Shown here one piece after another: positions 1-8,299 of a stretch of DNA of 20,804 nucleotides (positions are counted from its first letter, which is position 1; the number at the start of each line of letters is the position of its first letter). Source of the stretch: Chara braunii (Eukaryota; Streptophyta; Charophyceae; Charales; Characeae); the NCBI GenBank assembly GCA_003427395.1, contig BFEA01000271.1, forward strand, positions 630,606 through 651,409, read 5' to 3'. Position numbers and translations under genes: made by a program. The notes under the pieces were generated by a model. That model made no database searches and was not told the DNA's origin. It saw only the letters and a list, made by a program, of their open reading frames with translations.

Positions 1-180
1 GGACTCTACTTGGACTCTTACCCTACAGGTCTACAGTTCGAATCTTCCTACAGCCTACAACCTACGGTGACCTACTTACCACTGGCTATCGTGCAGGTCA
101 CGGGTTCAACTCCAGGGAACTGTACAGATACTGTACACAGGTAAGCTGAGGTCAAGGGATCGACCCCTGGGATCTGCATC
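1..180. repeat. Cluster of T-arm/B-box-like motifs, no gene
   Basis: Three short stretches resemble the tRNA T-loop (internal B box): gttcgaatctt at 36-46, ggttcaactcc at 103-113 and ggatcgacccc at 157-167. The last two sit in similar surroundings (a GTCA-GGG run-in) about 54 bases apart, suggesting a degenerate duplication. No matching A box or complete cloverleaf could be drawn, so this is at most tRNA-derived repeat debris. The flanking DNA is rich in the word CCTAC. Confidence 0.3.
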
Positions 181-233
181 GGCTACTGCCAAAGGTGAAA
201 ACTGTTTCACCCAAACCATACATACAGAACTAG

Positions 234-299
234 ACACAGTGATGGATACAGTGATCGATACAGTGATCGATACAGTGATCGATACAGTGATCGATACAA
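234..299. repeat. 12-bp minisatellite
   Basis: Four perfect head-to-tail copies of gatacagtgatc occupy 245-292, with diverged partial copies on both sides. Because the unit is a multiple of three without stop codons, it keeps ORFs open on the minus strand (repeating SITV or YRSL). Those ORFs are by-products of the repeat, not genes. Confidence 0.9.
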
Positions 300-464
300 T
301 AATAATGACCGTACGTTCCAGTCGTGGAAAGACTGGTACCACAACAAAAAGGGGGAAGAGACCAAGGAAGCATGGAAAATGATTGAAACAGGACATAACG
401 ACAGAGGTGAAAGATGATCACACGCTTTCAAAACACAAAAAAGAGTCGGCATGAACAACAGGGT

Positions 465-469
465 AAAAA
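465..469 (-). terminator. T5 run, candidate Pol III terminator
   Basis: Five consecutive T on the minus strand lie immediately after the acceptor stem of the tRNA-like sequence. This is the usual position and minimal length of a eukaryotic RNA polymerase III terminator. It has weight only if the tRNA-like sequence is or was transcribed. Confidence 0.35.
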
Positions 470-540
470 GACGTCCTCTAGATTGAACCCAAGACCGTAT
501 GAGTGCCACTTACATGCCACACCAACTGAGCTAGGCCGCT
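470..540 (-). pseudogene. tRNA-like pseudogene or SINE head, apparent anticodon GGC
   Basis: Read on the minus strand, there is a perfect A box (TAGCTCAGTTGG), then 32 bases, then a B-box-like GGTTCAATC, the spacing of a real tRNA gene. I can draw an acceptor stem of about five of seven pairs, a D stem of three pairs, and an anticodon stem of four of five pairs with a seven-base loop that has U33 and a purine at 37. The anticodon reads GGC, formally alanine. The T stem is poor and the T loop is one base short. A run of five T on the transcribed strand follows at 469-465, as expected for a Pol III terminator. The weak T arm argues for a decayed tRNA or tRNA-derived SINE head rather than a working gene. 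Confidence 0.5.
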
Positions 541-1293
541 CCTGGGCAAGCTTGGCGCCTCCATTGAGAAGAGACTGCTGACGTTCCTAGGGGGAGGGGA
601 CAGCAGGGGAGGCACAGCAACTGGCTCATCAAAGAAGCTTGGTCCTGATGCTAACGGCTGACCGCTGCCCGGTATCACCCACCTCCAGGTTGGGTGCAAC
701 CTCCGCATGTACACTCATTGATTGAATTCGGGCCGGCTGCTACGGGGTTACCTGTAATACTGTTGTAATGATCATAAAAAGACGTGAAAGGACGTCCTGT
801 CCAGATTTGACAGGTAATTGAATTGGTTGAGCTCAAAAGAAATAGCCTTAACAACAACAACAAAAACTCTCCTTTTTTTGGTTTTCTTTCGTTTTTCTTT
901 TTCTTTTCTTGGTCTTATCCGTGTATTTGTTTCTCAGTGTTGTTAGGAGGTCCTCATTTGTGCCACCCACAGACGAGAAGATAGATAAAGCAGTAAAACT
1001 CGTGTCCCTCTGACAACTGTCAATAACGGCCTGTCAGTAGCACCCCGAGAATTCAGGGCACAGCGCCAGACTCGCGCTCACAAAACAATAAAAGTTATTA
1101 AAAACGAAAACAGTTCAAAACACTCCATTTCTTCCCTTTTTTTTTCATGAAAGAATGCATTTCTTAACCTGAAAATTATATCACACGTCGTAAAAAACTT
1201 GGTTAGTAGGTCCGAGCCCCAGATGTTACGTCCGTTGCATACTTCGCCAAGCTCTTAACATCCAGAAAAAACGTCATGGGCTGATTTCCTAAC
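541..1293. other. Gene-free stretch
   Basis: I see no supportable gene. It contains a small hairpin (aggttg-ggtg-caacct, 683-698), an AAC run followed by a T-rich tract around 850-930, and A/T-rich low-complexity sequence to 1200. The short ORFs here have no recognisable domains. Confidence 0.5.
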
Positions 1294-1455
1294 GACCGCG
1301 AGGGAGACGGAAGACGAAAAAATAAGCCACAATAAAGAGAGAGAGAGGTGCTCGCCTTGGGGCGCAGTCCTGCTAGACCGCGAGGGAGACGGAAAACGAA
1401 AAGATAAGCCACAATAGAGAGAGAGAGGTGCTCGCCTTGGGGCGCAGTCCCGCTA
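1294..1455. repeat. Tandem duplication of an 80-82 bp unit
   Basis: Two adjacent copies, 1294-1375 and 1376-1455, begin gaccgcgagggagacgga and end with ggcgcagtcc plus tgcta or cgcta. They differ by a few substitutions and by two bases in length within a short GA run. The high identity points to a fairly recent duplication. Minus-strand ORFs across it are repetitive and unrecognised. Confidence 0.9.
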
Positions 1456-1469
1456 GCCAAGATTCGATC

Positions 1470-1759
1470 GATTGAACGCCTCAATCTGGACATGCTTGTG
1501 CAGGGATGCAGAAAATTGTGACTGATCCGTTTTTCTGATCGCTGCATAAAACACACAGATTCGGGTGCTGCTTAATCCACTCCTCGCCTGAATCTGAACG
1601 TGTTTGTCAAGGATGCAGAAAATCGCCATCGAAATGCTTTTGTCGAGAGATCCAGAAAATCACGATTGATCTGCTTTTGTCGAGAGATCCAGAAAATCAC
1701 TATTGATCTGATTTCCTGAATCTCTGCCTAAAACGCATCCAGATTGAGGCGCTTAATCC
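1470..1759. repeat. Fold-back (MITE-like) element, two tandem units
   Basis: The left end (1470-1490) and right end (1738-1759) are inverted copies matching at 19 of 21 positions around the core cgcctcaatctgga. In the middle, a right-end-like sequence (1556-1578, ending gcttaatcc) abuts a left-end-like one (1579-1602, tcgcctgaatctgaacgtg), so this looks like two fold-back units in tandem. The second unit carries an internal 37-bp direct repeat (1635-1671 and 1672-1708, containing gtcgagagatccagaaaatc). The right edge runs into a short aatcc pentamer repeat (about 1755-1775). There is no transposase ORF, so it would be non-autonomous if mobile. Confidence 0.6.
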
Positions 1760-2363
1760 AATCCAATCCAATCCACGGTGAGGGAGCACACACTCTGTAG
1801 CCAAGGCGGTGAGGGAGTCACATAACATAGCGATAGGTTACTTCCGGAGCTGAAATGATGAGCAAACAAAATGAGGGACCGACTCCCATCCCGCAATCGA
1901 TTTGCAAAAACAAAACTATGCGTCCAGAGTGGCGCTTGGGCTTCCTGGAGAGAGATCGTCGACGACCTCACATCCACACATACGCCGTCAAGGGGAATTA
2001 TATCCACCCCAAGCAGGTGCATGTCGAAGGTTCGAATCCCTCTTCCAAAGCAAAAATCCCAAATAAAAAGAACTTCGGGAGCGTCGAGAGTGGCCTCGAC
2101 CTCACCTCCACGCGTGCCCCGTCAAGGGACACAAAATGCACCCCAAGCAGGTAGGTGCATGTAGTGGGTTTGAATCCCTCTTCCAAAGCAAAAAAATCCC
2201 CCCAAGAAAAGGCTTCTTGAGCGTCGAGTGGCACCGACCTCACGTCCACGTGTACACTGCCAAGGGACATTATATCCACCCCAAACGCTGTCAAGAGTGC
2301 CGCTTGCGCTTTCTGGAGAGAGATCGGCTACGACCTCACATCCACGTCCACGTCCATGTGAAT

Positions 2364-2490
2364 GCGATCAAGGCACATAAGGTCACCGCAAGCATGCGAT
2401 CAAGGCACATAAGGTCACCGCAAGCATGTGCACGTCGGGGGCTCGAATCCGATCAAGGCACATACATGTCACCGCAAGCATGTGCATGTC
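2364..2490. repeat. 32-bp direct repeat inside the tRNA-like array
   Basis: The segment starting gcgatcaaggcacataagg and ending caagcat occurs at 2364-2395 and again from 2396, exactly in tandem. A third diverged copy starts near 2450 (gatcaaggcacatacatgtc). The second and third are each followed by a T-arm-like hairpin, so the local expansion copied both the spacer and the hairpin. Confidence 0.8.
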
Positions 2491-2570
2491 GGGGGTTCGA
2501 ATACCTCTTCCGACGCAAAAAGACACTAACGACTTGGGAGCATCAAGAGCGGCGACTGAGAAGGGGGACT

Positions 2571-2869
2571 GCACTTTCTCGAGAGAGATCGGGAACGCCC
2601 CACGTCCACGTTTAGCAAACGCACCCCACGCCAGGTGACCAACACATCATGCTGCAGAGTACTTGAAGAGGTGGGAGACGGTAAGCCTGCATGTCATTTT
2701 CAGTTGCGGAAAGGATACTGCGCTTTCTCGAGAGAGATTGGGGACACCCCACGTCCACGTTTAGCAAATGCACCCCACGCCAGGTGACCAACACATCATG
2801 CTGGCAGAGTCCTGGAAGAATTGGGAGACAGTAAGCCTGCATGTCATTTTCAGTTGCGGAAAAGATAGA
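2571..2869. repeat. 149-bp tandem duplication
   Basis: Copy 1 (2571-2719) and copy 2 (2720-2869) share almost their whole length, from ctttctcgagagagat through ccaggtgaccaacacatcat to catgtcattttcagttgcgg. Differences are scattered substitutions and a single-base indel. Both begin with the same module as the units to the left, so this is the most recently expanded end of that array. Confidence 0.9.
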
Positions 2870-2870
2870 C

Positions 2871-3295
2871 ATCCTCACCTCCATCTGATGTGCAGTTGAC
2901 CGCTTCGCATTTCCAAGAACACATCAAAAACAAAAAAACTCCATCTCCTCCTACTCGCATGTCATTTGGAGTGAAGCGTCCAGTCATACAATACAATAAT
3001 ACCGTGGTTAATCATCAGCAGCAGCTCTTCTGCTCAGGGTCAGGTGGAGAACTCAACAAATATTTTCTGAAAATCAGCAATGAGTAGTACTCTCTATCTC
3101 TAGTAGTGAGTAGAGATGGTACAATGCAATCAGAAAGAGAGAATACGATAGAGAGAAACAGACAGACACGGAGAGGCAAAGAGACATATAAACATGCGGA
3201 GAGGTAGAAGAGGAAACCGACAGACAGAACGAGAGAGAGAGAGTTGATACATAAGACACCAGCTAATTTATGCGCACAACTCGCGGTTGCACCCA
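2871..3295. other. Gene-free, partly purine-rich stretch
   Basis: No gene is supported. From about 3120 to 3245 the plus strand is GA/ACAG-rich low-complexity DNA, which alone generates the serine/leucine-rich minus-strand ORFs. Nothing else is recognisable. Confidence 0.5.
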
Positions 3296-3296
3296 T

Positions 3297-3424
3297 CCTT
3301 GTTCCTCCGATTTAGTAATCACCCATCATAGCTGACCCAACTTTGTTCCTCCGGTTCAGTAATCACCCATCATAGCCGACCCACCCTTGTTCCTCCGGGT
3401 TGGTAATCACCCATCATAGCCAAC
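3297..3424. repeat. 44-bp tandem repeat, three copies
   Basis: Three successive units (3297-3340, 3341-3384, 3385-3424) share yttgttcctccg followed by gtaatcacccatcatagc. The spacing is exactly 44 bases with a few substitutions; the last copy is cut short. No coding function is suggested. Confidence 0.9.
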
Positions 3425-4347
3425 AGATACCAGTCCTAACCCAAGCTGAACAGAGAGATCGACAATCTCCTGATCGAGTTGGCTTACAGCAGCGACGGCC
3501 CAGCATTCTCTACTTAAAACGTACTGCTATTCGAAGGCGCGTCGCCAAGGCAGCGGGCAATGACCTAACCCCTTCCTGACGGGTTTGGGTGAAAAGTAGC
3601 GCGTATATGTTCAGTCATAGACGGTATTATCGACTCTGTTCCACTGCTGAGCGAAGCACCCACCCGCTGACATTGCCCAAAACCCTAATCCTGAGCTGAG
3701 CGGACGGAGCTCATACCGATCTACACATCCCACACACTGACTCCAAGAGTGAGCCAGCGAAGGTGACTGTCTCTGCAATCGGTCGCGACGGCCGTGTCGA
3801 GACCCCGGCTTACTGCACACGGACCCCGCACACATCACTCAACCCATAACTCACATCGCCCGCATATCAACACCACCGTGAATCGCCCGCATACCAACGA
3901 TGTAGACGCAGCAAAGGCCCAGGCTATCTCGAATCCGTACAGCCCTCCCCTCCCCCGCCCCCGGCCCACCCGGGGAACAGAGACGATAAAGCACGCAAAT
4001 ACAATGCAAAACAGGGAGGAAGAAGAGGGCCACAGCTAAAGAGCTCTTCAAGAGAACCCCTCACACCGCACTCCTAGCGAGAGAGGCAAATAAGACAGAC
4101 GTGGACAACTTGAAAGGCACGTGCGGTGAACATTGCTTAAACTACCACCCCACCCGCCTTGTAAAATTCAGGGAGAAAGGTACGGCAATTTTTGAAGTAG
4201 GCAGCTCCATATCCACAACACACTTCTACCGAGGTCTGAAAGTTTGATGTGGTTCATGATACACATCATCCCACATCATACAGATATAGACACACTCTAC
4301 AGCATGATACCCTTAATATTGTGAGTTGTTCGTGATACAGTTATGGC
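3425..4347. other. Gene-free stretch
   Basis: No exon, RNA or repeat of note was recognised. ORFs of 60 to 80 codons occur on both strands, overlap each other and resemble nothing I know. A C-rich run near 3945-3975 is the only compositional feature. Confidence 0.45.
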
Positions 4348-4512
4348 GACCCCACGGGCTATGTTCACGCTAGGAAAGCACGTACCTGCCCGCTATTGCC
4401 AGCCAGATTCATGCTTTCCAAGCATGAACATGGCCCCACGAGTGCTATGTTCATGCTAGGAAGGCACGTAACTGCTCCCCCGACCAGCCACATTCAAGCT
4501 TTCTAAGAACGA
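4348..4512. repeat. Two tandem fold-back units of about 83 bp
   Basis: Units at 4348-4432 and 4433-4512 share a left arm (ccccacg, then gctatgttca-gctaggaa-gcacgta) and a right arm (cagcca-attca-gctttc-aag). Within the first unit the right arm (ctttccaagcatgaacatgg) is close to the reverse complement of the left arm, so it can fold back. It also contains the perfect short hairpin catgctt-tcc-aagcatg. This resembles a small MITE-like or palindromic satellite pair; there is no coding potential. Confidence 0.6.
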
Positions 4513-4656
4513 CAGTAGAGCCCGCCGTTTCACCTGCTTACCGGCGTTTCCGCCACTTAGCCGCTCGGGCAGCGAATATACAATAATCCACACTCTTCTA
4601 TCGAAGTTCCCGCCGTTTAGTGTGTTTCTAGAGAACGAGGAAGAGAAGATACTGCA

Positions 4657-4797
4657 CTTGCCACAAAGCCTGGATCCATGGTGACACACACACCCCTATC
4701 AAGTTTCAGTCAAACGCATATACGATNCTTGCCACAAAGCCTGGATCCATGGTGACACACACACCCCTATCAAGTTTCAGTCAAACGCATATACGAT
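4657..4797. repeat. 70-bp exact duplication separated by one N
   Basis: Bases 4657-4726 and 4728-4797 appear identical (beginning cttgccacaaagcctggatc, ending catatacgat), with a single N at 4727 between them. A perfect repeat broken only by an N is the usual mark of two overlapping contig ends joined without merging. A genuine recent tandem duplication is possible but less likely. Confidence 0.9.
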
Positions 4798-4997
4798 ATA
4801 CATATTGTCACAAAGTTATCAGATATATACACGCACACGTGCGACCTAAAGTAATGCCAGTTCGCTCGGTTCGTTGCCCAGACAACACCTCCGCCACGCA
4901 AAGTCGACCTCATCCATAATAGGGGATAGCGGCAGAAAAGGCGGTGGAGATACAGCCGGGTGAGACAGCAGGCGCTGATGTCTACTGCTTCAAACTC

Positions 4998-5050
4998 AAG
5001 GGCAGAGGAAGGAGGGAGGGGAGGGAGGGAGGGGAGGGAGGGAGGAAGAA
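4998..5050 (+). repeat. GGGA-rich tract with quadruplex potential
   Basis: At about 5011-5044 the plus strand has many runs of three or four G separated by single A. This meets the general pattern for G-quadruplex formation. It is low-complexity DNA and accounts for the glycine/arginine-rich ORF across it. Confidence 0.8.
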
Positions 5051-5400
5051 CCTCCACCAGTGCTTTTAACCACTCGGTGCCGTGGAGATCTCTAACAAAG
5101 TCAACTATTCGGCAGCACTTGAAGTACTCTAATATGGAAGAAAGATTACGCGATAGGGTTTAGCGGCAAACTAGCACCAAAACGAAAAGAACTCGTGGCT
5201 TCACATTGTACTATCTGCCAGAGATGATAAGAGACCGCATGTAAGTCGTGCGTGTGTTGACATGTCAGCATTGGATAACAAGACAAGGTACTCGAGTCGA
5301 CAAGAATAACGACCGTCGTACTTTGAACGACGTGTCAGCTCCAATTGCGTTTGACGTATCTTTTTTCTCTGAGGTGTCAGAGCTCCGATTCTGTCTGAAA
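5051..5400. other. Gene-free stretch
   Basis: No gene is supported. Fragments of the tgtcag/tgacgtgt motif that is duplicated just to the right occur from about 5330 onward. Overlapping minus-strand ORFs are unrecognised. Confidence 0.45.
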
Positions 5401-5403
5401 TGT

Positions 5404-5484
5404 TCGGTCCCCTCCTCTGACGTGTGAGCCCCAATCCTCCGAAACTTGTGATTCAATGCTCTCCCCTATCGCACACCGCAGCAC

Positions 5485-5556
<72 letters not shown>

Positions 5557-5661
5557 CTCTGTGTATGTGTGTGTGTCCGGCCCCATCCTCTGACGTGTAA
5601 AGGCCCAATGCTCCCAAACAACTTGTGATTCCATGCTCTCCCCTATCGCACACCGCAGCAC

Positions 5662-5726
<65 letters not shown>

Positions 5727-5750
5727 TGCGTGTGTGTGCGCGCGCGCGTG
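5404..5750. repeat. Duplicated block with CT and GT microsatellites
   Basis: A block of about 83 bases ending tcgcacaccgcagcacg occurs at 5404-5486 and again at 5578-5663. Each copy is followed directly by a (CT)n run (about 5487-5551 and 5664-5709) and then a GT-rich run, the second passing into GC/GT alternation near 5727-5750. The microsatellite was therefore duplicated with its flank and has since changed length. The Arg-Glu repeat ORFs on the minus strand are artefacts of (CT)n. Confidence 0.9.
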
Positions 5751-5755
5751 GGTGA

Positions 5756-6400
5756 AGGCATAGAGAAAAACGGAGGAGGAGAGAAGGAATCGAACTAATA
5801 GGGAACAGGAGAGAAAGGCAAATAAAAGTGAAACAGAGAATCAAAGAGTGGAAACCACCGAGAAGGGAAGCAGGGGAGAAGCGATAGAGTAAGGGTAAAA
5901 GGGGAGAAAGGAAAGAACAAAAGAACGTGAAGAGTCAATGACAGACAGATAGGATGAAATTGAAGGTCAAAGAGAGAGAGGGAGCGAGGAAACCACGCAC
6001 ACCTACTCCGGGGCGTCATGCCGTCAGCAAACTCTGCAAACGCGTTGACGGAATTTAAAATCCCCTTTGTAGACGCACATGGTTTCTCGTTTCTTTGATG
6101 GACATCGGCACACTTCATCCGTTGACACTGATATGAAGTTTGATGGGTGCGGCCCTCTCCCTTCATCGGACAACAATTTAAACGGTTTATATACCTTTTC
6201 CCCCTCACCTGATCTCCTCCCCAATCTCGCTTCTTCCTTCTTGCTTTTACATGTGACGAGTAAAGAGAATAAGCCGTACACAGAGCCTGTGTCGTATTAG
6301 ATACAGGTACCAGCGCCGACTTAGCGGTGCGCAAGATTGGCAGTTCATAATAGACATGGGCACGGACGAGCGAGCGTGCATACAAACATATGTACACATA
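5756..6400. other. Gene-free stretch, purine-rich at left
   Basis: From about 5760 to 5995 the plus strand is strongly purine-rich. The rest to 6400 is ordinary sequence with ORFs on both strands that I do not recognise, including 73 codons at 6079-6300 on the plus strand. I see no splice-supported or domain-supported gene. Confidence 0.45.
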
Positions 6401-6440
6401 TATATTGTCACACTATATACTATATGTTGTCACACTATAT

Positions 6441-6655
6441 ATCATCACATAAATATCAGAGCGCAAAAGCGAAAAAAACAAAGGAAAACAAAAAAGATAT
6501 CAGTTCACTTTTTATCTTCTTCCTTACAACTCCCCCTGTTCAGAACCTCTTGCGTACAAGGCCGCCCACGTGGATGTAGGTTGAGCGGCGGCTGCCCCCA
6601 CCCCCATGTGTCATATCGACCCACTTGCACACAGCCAGAAGGCAAAGAGGCAAAG
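6441..6655. repeat. Dispersed repeat, copy A, with G-box core
   Basis: This copy begins with atcatcacataaatatcaga, passes an A-rich section after gagcgcaaaagcg, then a ctttttatcttcttccttac segment. The core is acaactccccctgttcag followed by a cctcttgcgtacaaggc segment, the palindrome ccacgtgg (6566-6573), and gttgagcggcggctgcccc. It ends with cacttgcacacagcc and aggcaaagag. Related copies lie at 7179-7436, 7492-7582 and 8042-8299. No coding domain is recognised, so a short non-autonomous element or dispersed satellite is most likely. Confidence 0.7.
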
Positions 6656-6704
6656 AAAAGAGGAAGGGAACAGCCAAATAATACAGAACAGGGGGCAACA
6701 AAAC

Positions 6705-6934
6705 AAATCCCAGATGACAAGTCCCACATATAAGGACCGCCCCAACTCACAGGCGAAACGACGGGACGAGACCAACCAGGATATCAACACATTCTTGTCT
6801 GCAAAGAAAGCAAAAAGAAAGGCTCCGATCCCAGTGTGACAACCCAAGAGAAAGAGAAGACAATCCCGGATGACGATTCCCACATACCGCCCCGCGCTCA
6901 AAAGGCCGAACAACGGGAAACAACCAACCAGGAT
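6705..6934. repeat. Diverged direct duplication, spacing about 157 bp
   Basis: A segment of about 75 bases starting aatcccagatgacaagtccc (6705-6782) recurs as aatcccggatgacgattccc (6862-6934). Both include a cgcccc motif and end with accaaccaggat. Identity is moderate, with a small indel. The intervening DNA is unique and A-rich. Confidence 0.75.
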
Positions 6935-7178
6935 GCCCAATAACAGAATCAAAGCAGACAAAACTCACAAAACAAACATTCGACCATATCCATAGTAAAA
7001 AAACCGAAACATTCAGTAGGCCCGCAAAACGCAACACCCCAATCAATAGGGAAGATTAAAGAGAAGATTAACAAATTAAAAAATATTCTCTTCCATAAGA
7101 AAAGACAAAGCCTGCTAGTACAGGCCCGACGCTCGCCGCATCATCAGCAAAAGCAGAGAGCTAGCAACGTCGGAGTAC

Positions 7179-7436
7179 ATATCATCACGTAAATATCAGA
7201 GCGCCAAAGCGAAAAAAACAAAGGAAAACATTACATATTACACATTGTCACACTGTGAATCAGAGCGCGAAGGCGAAAAAAAGCAAAACAAGGAAAGAAA
7301 AAGAAGGACGGAAAGCCCCACCTGTTCATCACCTCTTACGTACAAGGCCAGCCACGTGGATGACAGGTTGAGCGCTGGCTGCCCCCATCCCCGTGTGTCA
7401 CAAGGACCCACTTGCACACAGCCAAAAGGCAAAGAG
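7179..7436. repeat. Dispersed repeat, copy B, with G-box core
   Basis: The order is the same as in copy A: atcatcacgtaaatatcag, gagcgc-aaagcg with A-rich sequence, then a variant core (ctgttcatcacctcttacg, acaaggccagccacgtggatg), gttgagcg-tggctgcccc and cacttgcacacagcc. The gagcgc-aaggcg segment is duplicated within this copy. The palindrome ccacgtgg is at 7352-7359. Confidence 0.7.
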
Positions 7437-7491
7437 GTAATTGTCACAGCCCCTCGTTTGTTGTCCTCTTCTCCCTCTCTGTTTGACGGTA

Positions 7492-7582
7492 TATATATCG
7501 TCACAAAGATATCAGAGCGCAAAAGCGTAAAAAGCAAGAAAATATCAATTCACTTTTTATCTTCTTACTTACAACTCCCCCT
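7492..7582. repeat. Dispersed repeat, copy C, truncated
   Basis: This partial copy has tatatatcgtcacaaagatatcagagcg, the A-rich section, the ctttttatcttcttacttac segment and acaactccccct, and stops before the G-box core. Unrelated sequence follows. Confidence 0.7.
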
Positions 7583-8041
7583 ATAGCGCTACACACAAAT
7601 TTATACTCGACTACTAAATTACATACATGTAGACATATATTCCAGAGAGCTGCAACTACACGAGCGAAAGGGAAGGGATGCGCACCCTTAACCTATAGTT
7701 TTGGAGCTAGATGCTCGTCGCAATCGAGAGCGCGACCCATGTTTTCACATATGTGGGCACGAGTTCTCCACAGATATGCATAAACATCGATCAGTTCGCA
7801 GAGCACGAATGGAGGGCACATTCCCGTATTCAGGGAAGCACATACATCCACGAACACAGTACGTGTTTAACCAATCACTTGACGAAAACATACACACCCC
7901 ATTTGCCGACCTACATAGATAGATAAATAGAATGGCAATACACTGTATAGACCAGGGAGATTCACAAGTACCAAACACACATGTACCGACAGCATGCATC
8001 GCGGCATTGGGGTGACTATTACCCGTATACAGTACTCACAC
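7583..8041. other. Gene-free stretch
   Basis: No gene is supported. Overlapping plus- and minus-strand ORFs of 70 to 84 codons share no recognisable domain. Short A/T-rich words and a gatagataaataga run near 7916 are the only features. Confidence 0.45.
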
Positions 8042-8299
8042 ATATATATCGTCACAGAGATATCAGAGCGCAAAAGCGAAAAAGACAGAAGGAAAACAAG
8101 AAAAAAATCAGTTCGTTTTTAATACAACTCCCCCTGTTCAGAACCTCTTGCGTACAAGGCCGCCCACGTGGATGTGGGTTGAGCGGCGGCTGCCCCTACC
8201 CCGCACTGAATCGGAGCGCAAAGGCAGAAACAGAAAAAGGAAAGAAGGAAAGCTCCGCTTGTTCATCACCTCTTACGTACAAGGCCAGCCACGTGGATT
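8042..8299. repeat. Dispersed repeat, copy D, with two G-box cores
   Basis: The copy opens with tatatatcgtcacagagatatcagagcg and carries a complete core of the copy A type (ccacgtgg at 8164-8171). A second gagcgcaaaggcag plus A-rich section then leads to a core of the copy B type (ccacgtgg at 8289-8296). It is therefore a composite of the two variants, which suggests the family expands by unequal exchange or nested insertion. Confidence 0.7.

Larger units (their letters stand above)
1935..2870 (+). repeat. Modular tandem array of about six tRNA-like units
   Basis: Units begin near 1939, 2075, 2214, 2308, 2573 and 2722. Each opens with variants of ctttctggagagagatcg followed by gacctcacrtccacg. 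Several then have a gtcaaggg-cac segment, an accccaagcaggtgcatgtcg segment and a T-arm-like hairpin: ggttcgaatcc at 2029-2039, gggtttgaatccc at 2166-2178, ggctcgaatcc at 2440-2450 and gggttcgaatacc near 2493. After the hairpin comes ctcttcc plus an A-rich tail in three copies. The tRNA-type B box is clear, but I could not find a convincing A box. A SINE-like or tRNA-3'-half-derived repeat is the best reading. The ORFs crossing the array have no recognisable domain. Confidence 0.6.

Noticed and set aside
2136-2615. 159-codon plus-strand ORF
   Set aside because: It lies wholly within the tRNA-like tandem array, its protein repeats with the DNA units, and no domain is recognisable.
3685-3694. 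aaccctaatc as a telomere-type repeat
   Set aside because: It occurs once only, with no tandem run of the telomeric unit.
5377-5844. 155-codon Arg-Glu repeat ORF on the minus strand
   Set aside because: It is a translation of two (CT)n microsatellites and their duplicated flank.
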